Shown here: piece by piece, positions 7,967 through 15,405 of the stretch
Position numbering within the stretch: the stretch's first letter is position 1
Layout: each line of letters begins with the position of its first letter
From: an uncultured Eubacterium sp.
GTDB taxonomy: Bacteria > Bacillota_A > Clostridia > Lachnospirales > Lachnospiraceae
Length of the DNA stretch: 17,609 nucleotides
Direction of reading: 5' to 3'
Assembly (NCBI GenBank): GCA_947653505.1
Contig: CANTHI010000015.1
Coordinates: forward strand, 1-17,609
Position numbers and translations under genes: made by a program
Notes under the pieces: model-generated
Seen by the model: the letters and a program-made list of their open reading frames with translations, nothing else
Database searches by the model: none
Told to the model about the DNA's origin: nothing

Positions 7967-9325
7967 ATGAAAAACTGGACGATAAGAGCAAAATTAATGC
8001 TGGCTTTTTTTATCAGTATTGTCATGACAGTACTGAACATTATATTCAGTGAGCTTACTACGAGAATGGCAGCACAGTATTCTGGCGAAGCGCTGGAACG
8101 ATACAACAGAAATGCGTCAATTTTTACCTATTCGGTCGGCGTTGTATCGATTATCGTTACGTTATGGGTAGCAGCGATCGTAATCCGCCAGATCCGTCAG
8201 TCGGTGGAAGAGCTGTCCAGTGCGGCAAAGCAGATTGCGATGGGCCGCGTGGATATTCATATGAAAAAATACAGTAACGACGAGCTGGGGCAGCTGGTAG
8301 ACGAATATGAAAAAGTCATTCAGAACATTAAAAATCAGGCGCACATCGCCGAAGAGGTGGCAAACGGAAATCTGACCATTACGGTAACGCCGGCATCTTC
8401 CGAAGATCTGCTCGGCAACTCCTTAAAAAAGCTGGTTGAGGACAATTATCACGCATTGTCAAATATCAGCGATTCCGGTACGCAGGTGACAATCAGCTCC
8501 TCGCAGGTGGCCAGCGCCAGTCAGGCGCTGGCGCAGGGCTCCACACAGCAGGCAAGTGCTATTGAGCAGATTACAGCTTCGATTGATGAGATTGCAGAAA
8601 AGACAAAAGAAAACGCAGAGCAGGCAAATTCTGCCGCAAGCCTGATCGAACAGGCTATCGAAGATGTGAAACATGGGAATATGCGAATGAGGGATATGAC
8701 AGACGCAATGCAGGAGATCAACCAGTCATCCGAAAGTATTTCCAAGATTATTAAGACGATTGACGATATTGCATTTCAGACGAATATTCTGGCATTAAAC
8801 GCTGCGGTAGAGGCAGCAAGGGCAGGTGAAGCGGGCAAAGGCTTTGCGGTTGTGGCAGAAGAGGTCAGAAGTCTTGCCGCAAAGAGCGCGGCTGCTGCAG
8901 CTGAGACAGCAGAGCTGATCGAGGACTCCATCACAAAAGTCAGCTCCGGTTCGCAGATCGCAGAAGAGACGGCAAGCGCACTTGAAACCATTACAAATGT
9001 AGTCCAAAAGAGTGAAAGCATTATTAACGGCATTGCAGACTCTTCCAATTATCAGGCGACCGCAGTCGCACAGATCGAACAGGCCATTACGCAGGTATCA
9101 CAGGTCGTACAGACGAACTCTGCGACAAGTGAGGAATGTGCGGCAGCCAGTGAAGAGCTTTCCAATCAGGCAGCCAAGATGAGGGATATGCTCTCCATTT
9201 ACAATCTGGGAGCAGGCAGACAAAATACGAGTCAGGGATTTGATTATCGAAGCGTCGAGACAGACAGCAGTGATGACAAAAATGAGCCGGTAATTTCCCT
9301 GGAAGACGATTTTGGGAAATACTAG
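7967..9325 (+). CDS. Methyl-accepting chemotaxis protein with almost no external domain
   Basis: This is a 452-residue chemoreceptor. Two membrane helices (about 10-30 and 53-75) are separated by only about 22 residues, far too few for a four-helix or Cache sensor domain. A HAMP domain follows (about 74-127), then a second HAMP-like segment (about 125-165, [11 protein letters not shown]) and the long signalling coiled coil. The hairpin tip that contacts CheA and CheW is unmistakable (about 266-304, [18 protein letters not shown] and [16 protein letters not shown]). There is no C-terminal pentapeptide for CheR tethering. I chose ATG 7967, with AGAGG 10 nt upstream, because [10 protein letters not shown] is a normal receptor N-terminus. 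ATG 7949, overlapping the cheW stop, would add six residues. Its input may come from the membrane, the cytoplasm or a partner receptor; the ligand is unknown. Confidence 0.94.
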   Translation: MKNWTIRAKLMLAFFISIVMTVLNIIFSELTTRMAAQYSGEALERYNRNASIFTYSVGVVSIIVTLWVAAIVIRQIRQSVEELSSAAKQIAMGRVDIHMKKYSNDELGQLVDEYEKVIQNIKNQAHIAEEVANGNLTITVTPASSEDLLGNSLKKLVEDNYHALSNISDSGTQVTISSSQVASASQALAQGSTQQASAIEQITASIDEIAEKTKENAEQANSAASLIEQAIEDVKHGNMRMRDMTDAMQEINQSSESISKIIKTIDDIAFQTNILALNAAVEAARAGEAGKGFAVVAEEVRSLAAKSAAAAAETAELIEDSITKVSSGSQIAEETASALETITNVVQKSESIINGIADSSNYQATAVAQIEQAITQVSQVVQTNSATSEECAAASEELSNQAAKMRDMLSIYNLGAGRQNTSQGFDYRSVETDSSDDKNEPVISLEDDFGKY

Positions 9326-9337
9326 GAGGGTAAGTTT

Positions 9338-11050
9338 ATGAAAAATCTGAAAATAGGAACCAAGCTGCTGCTGACCTTTATGATTATTATCGCGCTGTTT
9401 TGCGGTACAGTCTATGTGGCGACATCGGGGCTGCGTCAGTGCTCGGATAAGTATGCGGAGTTTTATCAGGAAGAATATCAGATCACACAGAGGGTGATGA
9501 GCATGCGCCGTGGGCTGCAGATCGTCGTCAAGGATCTTACATTTATGACAATTGACGATGATGCCGCGCGGTGTGAATCTTACCAGAGTGATATGCAGGA
9601 AGAGATGGATTTATTAGAAGAAAATGCAACATGGCTGAACAGCAATCTCGAGACCAGCTCTGATGCTTTTACTTCTTTTGCGGAGGATATCAGAAAAGCA
9701 GTGGATATGCAGGAAAATGTGGTTGCATTGTCCCAGACGGATAAAGTACAGGCACAGCAGATTCTGATTGAAGAGTATCAGCCGCTCGTCGTCAGTGCGG
9801 TTAGTGCTTTAAAGCAGATCAGCAATGAGGTAGAGGATGGTGTGGATACAAATTTCCGTGAGACGCAGTCCATGCAGAAGTCGATCACATACTCCCTGCT
9901 GGCACTGGCTGCAGCAGCGCTGTTTATTACGATTGTGCTTTGTCTGTATCTGACCAGAATGATTACAAAGCCGATCCATGAGCTGGTCGAATCCGCGGGT
10001 AAAATTGTGGCAGGCAATTTTGATATTCAGATTTCATACCATTCGAAAGACGAGCTGGGAGGTCTTGCAAACGCATTCCGGGATATGGCTTCCATTCTGG
10101 GAGATATTATTGCCGATGCATCCAGACTGCTACGGGAAATGGCAGAAGGCAACTTTGACGTCAGGACAAGAGCGGAAGAACGCTATGTCGGTGATTTCCA
10201 GGGACTTCTTGGCTCGATCCGCAAGCAGAACCGTGATTTAAGCTCCACACTGTCACAGATCAATCTGAGTGCGGATCAGGTATCGTCCGGTGCGAATCAG
10301 GTATCCTACGGGGCACAGGCGCTTTCACAGGGAGCCACACAGCAGGCAGCGTCTGTGGAGGAGCTGGCCGCTACGATTGCGGGTATCTCCCAGCAGGTAA
10401 AAGAAACGGCAGAAAATGCCGCGACCGCCAGAACACAGTCCAATTCCGCAGGTGACAGGGTCGAAGAGTGCAACCGTCAGATGAAGGATATGACAAAGGC
10501 GATGGAAGAGATCACACGTACGTCCAATGAGATCGGCAAGATTATCAAGACGATTGAGGATATCGCGTTCCAGACCAATATTCTGGCGCTGAACGCGGCG
10601 GTAGAAGCTTCCCGTGCAGGTACGGCAGGCAAAGGCTTTGCGGTCGTGGCAGACGAGGTACGCAATCTCGCCAGCAAGAGCGCCGAAGCAAGCAAGGACA
10701 CATCTGATCTGATCGAGAGTGTAATCGGGGCAGTATCACAGGGAACGCAGATCACCAACGCGACCGCAAAATCACTCATACAGGTTGTGGAGGAGGTTCG
10801 CGAGGCATCCTCAACAGTAGAAAAGATTGCCAATGCCGCAGAAGGCCAGGCCGGTGCGGTAGAACAGGTATCCGTCGGCGTGGATCAGATTTCCAGCGTC
10901 GTACAGACCAACTCCGCGACAGCTGTCCAGAGCGCGGCAGCCAGTGAAGAGCTGTCCAGTCAGGCTGAAGTATTGAAAAATCTTGTTGCGAAATTTTCGC
11001 TTCGTGACGATTTTGTACAGAGCAGTATCAGTTTTGACACAGAGCATTAA
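9338..11050 (+). CDS. Methyl-accepting chemotaxis protein with four-helix-bundle-type sensor
   Basis: This is a 570-residue transmembrane chemoreceptor. Membrane helix 1 covers about 9-30. The extracytoplasmic region of about 150 residues (31-181) is almost entirely helical and charged, as in the 4HB_MCP sensor family. Helix 2 covers about 183-206, followed by HAMP (207-258, [19 protein letters not shown]) and a second HAMP-like module (260-298, [10 protein letters not shown]). The signalling hairpin has its tip at about 406-445 ([36 protein letters not shown]). The distance from tip to end of the coiled coil equals that of the preceding receptor, so the two could share arrays. There is no C-terminal pentapeptide. 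A strong AGGAGGG at 9324-9330 lies 7 nt before the ATG and overlaps the stop of the upstream receptor, so the pair is co-transcribed. The ligand is unknown. Confidence 0.95.
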   Translation: MKNLKIGTKLLLTFMIIIALFCGTVYVATSGLRQCSDKYAEFYQEEYQITQRVMSMRRGLQIVVKDLTFMTIDDDAARCESYQSDMQEEMDLLEENATWLNSNLETSSDAFTSFAEDIRKAVDMQENVVALSQTDKVQAQQILIEEYQPLVVSAVSALKQISNEVEDGVDTNFRETQSMQKSITYSLLALAAAALFITIVLCLYLTRMITKPIHELVESAGKIVAGNFDIQISYHSKDELGGLANAFRDMASILGDIIADASRLLREMAEGNFDVRTRAEERYVGDFQGLLGSIRKQNRDLSSTLSQINLSADQVSSGANQVSYGAQALSQGATQQAASVEELAATIAGISQQVKETAENAATARTQSNSAGDRVEECNRQMKDMTKAMEEITRTSNEIGKIIKTIEDIAFQTNILALNAAVEASRAGTAGKGFAVVADEVRNLASKSAEASKDTSDLIESVIGAVSQGTQITNATAKSLIQVVEEVREASSTVEKIANAAEGQAGAVEQVSVGVDQISSVVQTNSATAVQSAAASEELSSQAEVLKNLVAKFSLRDDFVQSSISFDTEH

Positions 11051-11068
11051 TCCGGAGATGGGATGAGC

Positions 11069-11097
11069 TTGCGAAAAGATACAGTTTATGGTAAAAT
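11069..11097 (+). promoter_or_regulatory. Possible sigma-A promoter for the Hpt gene
   Basis: TTGCGA at 11069-11074 and TAAAAT at 11092-11097 are separated by 17 bp, the optimal spacing for the housekeeping sigma factor. They lie in the 78-nt gap between the second receptor and the Hpt gene. Transcription would start near 11104. No terminator separates the receptor from this point, so read-through from the chemosensory operon is also possible. Confidence 0.5.
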
Positions 11098-11128
11098 AGT
11101 GCAAATTCAAGTATGAGAGGTGGTTTTT

Positions 11129-11482
11129 ATGGGATTATTTGAAGATTTAAAAGAGCTGGGCGTGGATGTAGACGGCGGTCTGAAACGGATCGGCGGGAAT
11201 GAGGCGCTTTATAAAAGACTGCTGAACACGTTTGTAAAAGCGATGAACGGACAGCAGATTTCACCGGATTTTGATATCGCGGACTATGAAGATGTCAAAG
11301 AAAAGGCCCACGCGATCAAGGGGACATCTGGCAATCTGTCGATTACGCCTGTGTTTGAGGCATATTCGCAGATGATGGATCTGCTGCGGGCTGATAAGCC
11401 GGAAGAGGCAAAGGAAGTATTGAAAAAGGTAATTCCGGTACAGGAGGCTATTGTCGCCTGCATTGAGAAGTACGCACAATAA
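11129..11482 (+). CDS. Stand-alone Hpt phosphotransfer protein
   Basis: The protein has 117 residues and consists of a single histidine phosphotransfer domain. The active histidine is His61 in KAHAIKGTSGNLSITP, the canonical Hpt motif, and the rest is predicted helical. Hpt proteins carry phosphate from a receiver of a hybrid kinase to a second receiver. The next gene downstream is a hybrid kinase with two receivers and no Hpt domain, so the two very probably work together. ATG 11129 is preceded by AGAGGTGG (11115-11122) at 6 nt; an upstream GTG at 11120 lies inside this ribosome site and is rejected. A possible promoter lies directly upstream and a 15-bp hairpin lies downstream. Confidence 0.9.
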   Translation: MGLFEDLKELGVDVDGGLKRIGGNEALYKRLLNTFVKAMNGQQISPDFDIADYEDVKEKAHAIKGTSGNLSITPVFEAYSQMMDLLRADKPEEAKEVLKKVIPVQEAIVACIEKYAQ

Positions 11483-11500
11483 AATTTGGCAGAAAGCCGG

Positions 11501-11548
11501 AAACGTGTTTGAAAATAGCAGAAAGCGTTTTTTCAAACACGTTTTTGC
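11501..11548 (+). terminator. Perfect 15-bp hairpin, probable terminator after the Hpt gene
   Basis: The left arm 11501-11515 (AAACGTGTTTGAAAA) is exactly complementary to the right arm 11530-11544 (TTTTCAAACACGTTT), with a 14-nt loop. The right arm ends in GTTTTT. The A and T runs at the two ends of the stem would allow termination in either direction. The U-tract is short and breaks at GC, so it may be leaky or may serve as an attenuator. GCAGAAAGC occurs twice around the left arm (11489-11497 and 11518-11526). The first possible start codon of the hybrid kinase lies 5 nt beyond the stem. Confidence 0.6.
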
Positions 11549-14119
11549 ATGGGTGCATCATCTATGGATCAGAAAACGAAAAGATTTTTTATGAGGAGTG
11601 TTGTCAGTATTTTCTTTTTATGCATCAGTGTTTTTATATTTCTGACTTCTTATATGAGAGTAAAGACCGAGCGTGCCATTAAAAATACGACAAGTATCTA
11701 TATGTCAGAGATGAGCCTGCAGGTTCAGGAAAAATTTCAGGCTGTGGTGCATCTTAGGATGCAGCAGGTAGAAGCGATGATCCGGCTGTGTCCGCCGCAG
11801 ACGGCAGTCTATGGAGAAGAAATGTGCCAGAATCTGGTAAGAAACGCAAAGGTTCGCAACTTTACGTATATCGGACTCTATGCGCAGGACGGAAAGCTGG
11901 AAAATCTGTACGGAAGCCGGATTGAGCTCGTACAAAAGAGCGGTATTGCAAAAATGATGCAGCCGGGCGCATACGCGGTCGGAGAAGCTAAAAATGAGCA
12001 GGGACAGAAGCTGTTCATGATAGGCATGAACGCAGCGTATCCAATGAAAGATCACGGAAAGAGCCGGGCGCTGTTTGTCGGCCTGCCGATGGAAGAGCTG
12101 CGGGATGTCCTGTTTCTGGACCAGAATGAGTCGTTGTTGTATTATCACATTATTGATACGGATGGAGATTTTGTCGTCCGCAGTGGCGATGCTTACCGGG
12201 AAAACTATTTTGAGCGGATGGAGGAGCGCTTCCGTTTCTTTGACGGCAAAACACCGCAGACTTACCGGGAAGAGCTTTCGGACGCCATGCAAAAGCAGGA
12301 GGTCTATGCCGCCACAGTATCTATGGACGGGCAGGAAGTATATATGTACTGTTCCCCGCTGATGTCCAACAGCAACTGGTATCTGATCGCGGCGATGCCG
12401 AACAACGTGCTGACCGAGTCCATCCGGAATCTGGACAGTACCCGTAATTTTGTCATGATCACTTCGGCTGGTATGATTTTACTTGGGATGGGAGTGATCT
12501 TTGTCCTGTATTACCGACTGTCGCGGCAGCAGATGCGGGAGCTTGTCAGGGCCCGCAATGAAGCGGACAACTCCAACGCGGCAAAAAGTAATTTTCTCTC
12601 CAGTATGAGCCATGAGATCCGTACGCCGATGAACGCCATTATCGGAATGACCGAAATTGCCCAGCGCAACATCGGCGATCCGGTACGGGTAGACGACTGT
12701 TTAAAAAAGGTCCGTCTTTCCAGCAAGCATCTGCTCGGACTCATTAATGACGTGCTCGATATGTCCAAAATAGAAAGCAAAAAAATGACGTTAAACGTAG
12801 CTCCGGTCTCGCTGCGGGATACGATGGACGATCTGGTCAATATTATCCAGCCGCAGATACGGGCCAAAAAGCAGCACTTTGACATTTTTATCCAGAACAT
12901 CATTTCAGAAGGCATCTGCTGCGACGATGTGCGCCTGAATCAGGCGCTGATTAATATTTTATCGAACGCGGTTAAATATACACCGGAGGATGGAAAGATT
13001 CATATTGATCTAAAACAGGAGCCTTCGCCGCTAGGAGACAGTTATGTACGCACGCATTTTACGATCGCGGATACCGGTATGGGCATGTCACCGGAGTTTC
13101 TGGAAAAAATCTGGGATACCTTTTCAAGAGAAGAAAATGATCAGGTGCGTCATATCGTAGGCACAGGGCTTGGCATGTCCATTACAAAAAGTCTGGTAGA
13201 TCTGATGGGCGGCACGATCGACGTAGACAGCGAGCTGGACAGGGGCAGTACGTTTCACATTGCGCTGGATCTGATGAAAGCAGAGTCCGCAGATCCCGCG
13301 AAGATGAAGCTGCCGGAATGGAACGTGTTGGTCGTGGACGACGACGAGCAGCTGTGCGCCAGCGCGGTATCCAATCTGGAACAGCTGGGCGTTCGTGGTG
13401 AATGGGCTTCAGGCGGCGCGCAGGCCGTATCAATGGCAAAAAAACGGCAGGAGGAAGGCAGGGATTATGATTTCCTGCTCGTAGACTGGAAGATGCCGGG
13501 GACTGACGGCATCGCGACCATCCGTATGCTCCGGGAACAGGTCAGCAAAGAGCTTCCGGTTTTTCTTATGTCAGCGGATGACTGGAGCGAGGTGGAGGAA
13601 GAGGCAGCAAAGGTTCATATCGAAGGATTTATTGCAAAACCGCTGTTTGCGTCGCGCTTATATGAATACCTGCACAAATACGCAGGCGGCGGCGACGATC
13701 CGGAAGAGGATATGGAAAATCGGCAGGAAGAGATCTCATTTGAAGGCAAAAGGGTGCTTCTGGCAGAGGATATGGAGATCAACTGGGAGGTGGCCAGTGA
13801 GATTTTATCCTGTACCGGAATGCAGCTGGAGCATGCACTGGACGGCAGGGAATGTCTGGAAATGTTTTGTAAATCTGAGACAGGCTATTATGACGCGATA
13901 CTGATGGACATCCGTATGCCGGTTATGGACGGCTATGAGGCGACAAAAGCGATCCGTGCGCTGGAACGGGCGGACAGCGGTCTGCCGGTTATCGCGATGA
14001 CGGCGGACGCATTTGAGGGGGATGTGCAAAAATGTCTGGATGTGGGGATGAATGACCATATTGCGAAGCCGCTGGATATTGCGGAGTGTATGAGGGTGCT
14101 GCAGATTTATCTGGGGTAG
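11549..14119 (+). CDS. Membrane hybrid histidine kinase with two receiver domains
   Basis: The protein has 856 residues. Membrane helix 1 covers about 16-36. An extracytoplasmic region of about 260 residues (37-298) has the look of a double-Cache sensor, including WYLIAAMPNN near its end. Helix 2 covers about 301-323. HisKA carries His355 in SHEIRTPMNA. HATPase has Asn473, DTGMG (508-512) and GTGLGM (538-543). Receiver 1 (592-712) has Asp597-Asp599, Asp646 and Lys697. Receiver 2 (734-854) has Glu740-Asp741, Asp787 (LMDIRMPVMDG) and Lys840. Both receivers look functional. No Hpt domain follows, and an Hpt protein is encoded just upstream. No ribosome site precedes ATG 11549, nor the alternatives ATG 11564 and ATG 11591, so the start is uncertain. 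The signal and final target are unknown. Confidence 0.92.
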   Translation: MGASSMDQKTKRFFMRSVVSIFFLCISVFIFLTSYMRVKTERAIKNTTSIYMSEMSLQVQEKFQAVVHLRMQQVEAMIRLCPPQTAVYGEEMCQNLVRNAKVRNFTYIGLYAQDGKLENLYGSRIELVQKSGIAKMMQPGAYAVGEAKNEQGQKLFMIGMNAAYPMKDHGKSRALFVGLPMEELRDVLFLDQNESLLYYHIIDTDGDFVVRSGDAYRENYFERMEERFRFFDGKTPQTYREELSDAMQKQEVYAATVSMDGQEVYMYCSPLMSNSNWYLIAAMPNNVLTESIRNLDSTRNFVMITSAGMILLGMGVIFVLYYRLSRQQMRELVRARNEADNSNAAKSNFLSSMSHEIRTPMNAIIGMTEIAQRNIGDPVRVDDCLKKVRLSSKHLLGLINDVLDMSKIESKKMTLNVAPVSLRDTMDDLVNIIQPQIRAKKQHFDIFIQNIISEGICCDDVRLNQALINILSNAVKYTPEDGKIHIDLKQEPSPLGDSYVRTHFTIADTGMGMSPEFLEKIWDTFSREENDQVRHIVGTGLGMSITKSLVDLMGGTIDVDSELDRGSTFHIALDLMKAESADPAKMKLPEWNVLVVDDDEQLCASAVSNLEQLGVRGEWASGGAQAVSMAKKRQEEGRDYDFLLVDWKMPGTDGIATIRMLREQVSKELPVFLMSADDWSEVEEEAAKVHIEGFIAKPLFASRLYEYLHKYAGGGDDPEEDMENRQEEISFEGKRVLLAEDMEINWEVASEILSCTGMQLEHALDGRECLEMFCKSETGYYDAILMDIRMPVMDGYEATKAIRALERADSGLPVIAMTADAFEGDVQKCLDVGMNDHIAKPLDIAECMRVLQIYLG

Positions 14120-14202
14120 GGAACCAGACTGGATAAACCGGAACAGCGGGAACCGGCCTCGGGTACTGGCCTCTCGGACGCTGGATGAGGGAACCGGCCC
14201 TG
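14119..14202. repeat. Degenerate short repeats beginning GGGAACC
   Basis: GGGAACC occurs at 14119, 14148 and 14189; the last two extend to GGGAACCGGCC. Between them lie related blocks at 14161 (GGGTACTGGCC) and 14176 (GGACGCTGG), giving units spaced 13 to 15 nt apart. The first copy overlaps the stop codon of the hybrid kinase. No protein on either strand is convincing here. Confidence 0.5.
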
Positions 14203-14205
14203 TTT

Positions 14206-14336
14206 CCTTGTTCCGGTTTCCAGAATGTAAGAAGCTCTAAGTATTCTGCTTCCAGTCTGTGGTGCCGCGCGCCGTCCGGTACCACAGAGTAAATGCAGAA
14301 TACTTAGAACTTCTTGCATTCTGGAAAAGGAACAGG
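14206..14336. repeat. Long nested inverted repeat (about 130 bp palindrome)
   Basis: The main arms are 14218-14249 and 14295-14326, 32 nt each, pairing at all but one position (one C-A mismatch, one G-T wobble). An inner stem pairs 14257-14266 (CTGTGGTGCC) with 14278-14287 (GGTACCACAG) around a GC-rich 11-nt loop. With bulges, the outer stem continues to 14206 and 14336. No T-run follows, so it is not an ordinary terminator. It could be a small non-autonomous mobile element, a structured RNA, or a barrier between the hybrid kinase and the protease gene. The 298 nt between 14120 and 14417 hold no gene I can support. Confidence 0.75.
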
Positions 14337-14417
14337 CAGACAGAGCACCGCCTCCCATCCGGCGTCCGTATAGCCAAAATGTAACACTCTATATGGAAAT
14401 TATGCAGGATGCTCCCC

Positions 14418-15368
14418 ATGCACTTTTCCTGTCCGGATTCATATGATAATAAAAATGTTAGAAAAGTGCAGGATTGCGCAGATATGGACAGGGTTCGAAA
14501 CTTAACCGGCTGCGACCGGATGCACCGTCTCGGCTATACAGGCCGCGGCATCGGGGTTGCCATACTGGATACAGGGATTTCCATGCATCCGGATTACGCA
14601 GAGCGTATTCTGGTCTTTCAGGATTTCTGCAATCACAAAAGCCAGCCTTATGACGACAATGGCCACGGTTCCCACATCGCAGGCATTATTGCCGGAAGCG
14701 GACGTATGAGCAAAGGCCGCTACCGCGGCATGGCGCCGCAGGCAGCGCTGATTGTTTTAAAGGTGCTTGACCGTACAGGCAACGGAAATACGAAAGACGT
14801 CGTAAGAGCGATGCAGTGGATTATCGAAAACCGCGAGCGGTATCAGATCCGCATTGCGAATATTTCGGTCGGAATGCTGCCGCAGTCCAGATCCAGGGAA
14901 CGGGACCAGATGCTGGAGTGGGTTGACCGCATGTGGGACAGCGGCGTATTTACGGTAGCGGCTGCCGGCAATGGCGGGCCTTCCTCCAGCAGTGTGACGG
15001 TTCCGGGTGCCAGCAGTACGGTACTGACGGTAGGAAGCAGTGACGACAGAGACCAGCTCGTACGAAGAAGAGGGCTGTATCCGGGTTACAGTGGCGTAGG
15101 ACCGACGGACTGCTGTGTATGCAAGCCAGAAATCTTAGCGCCTGGGACGGAGATCCGCAGTTGTCATTTTTTAAATCATGGGTATACTGTAAAGAGCGGG
15201 ACTTCTATGGCTACGGCTGTCGTTTCCGGCGCATGTGCGCTGGCATACGACAGATATCCGCATCTGACACCGGCAGGCTTAAAGCTGCGTTTTTATGAAA
15301 AGCTGGCAAAAGACCAGCGTGCAACCTGCTGGGGAACGCTGGATGTCAGAAAGCTTCTGGAGCCGTAA
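14418..15368 (+). CDS. Subtilisin-family (S8) serine protease, intracellular type
   Basis: This is a 316-residue peptidase of the subtilase family. The catalytic triad is intact: Asp51 in AILDTGI, His83 in NGHGSHIAG, and Ser263 in SGTSMAT. The oxyanion Asn185 is in AAAGNGG. The catalytic domain starts within the first 45 residues. There is no signal peptide, no propeptide of usual length and no membrane segment, which points to a cytoplasmic protease like the AprX or ISP groups rather than a secreted subtilisin. Eight cysteines are present, also unlike secreted subtilisins. I chose ATG 14418 because AGGA at 14406-14409 lies 8 nt upstream; ATG 14409 overlaps that site. It is preceded by the palindromic block and followed after 34 nt by a phospholipase D-family gene, with no terminator between. 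The substrate is unknown. Confidence 0.92.
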   Translation: MHFSCPDSYDNKNVRKVQDCADMDRVRNLTGCDRMHRLGYTGRGIGVAILDTGISMHPDYAERILVFQDFCNHKSQPYDDNGHGSHIAGIIAGSGRMSKGRYRGMAPQAALIVLKVLDRTGNGNTKDVVRAMQWIIENRERYQIRIANISVGMLPQSRSRERDQMLEWVDRMWDSGVFTVAAAGNGGPSSSSVTVPGASSTVLTVGSSDDRDQLVRRRGLYPGYSGVGPTDCCVCKPEILAPGTEIRSCHFLNHGYTVKSGTSMATAVVSGACALAYDRYPHLTPAGLKLRFYEKLAKDQRATCWGTLDVRKLLEP

Positions 15369-15390
15369 TCGCCAGAGCTTTGATTGGTAA

Positions 15391-15405
15391 AGGAGTAAGA
15401 CATTG
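15391..15405 (+). promoter_or_regulatory. Ribosome site fixing a TTG start for the cardiolipin synthase gene
   Basis: AGGAG at 15391-15395 is followed after 7 nt by TTG at 15403-15405. No ATG or GTG in the frame is near, and the TTG places the first membrane helix at the usual distance from the N-terminus. The site is strong enough to support a TTG start. Confidence 0.7.

Noticed and set aside
11120..11128. GTG start three codons upstream for the Hpt protein.
   Set aside because: It overlaps the AGAGGTGG ribosome site that serves ATG 11129.
13989..14358. Minus-strand open frames across the palindromic spacer.
   Set aside because: They are Pro/Arg-rich translations of GC-rich repeats, overlap each other and the kinase gene, and lack ribosome sites or recognisable domains.
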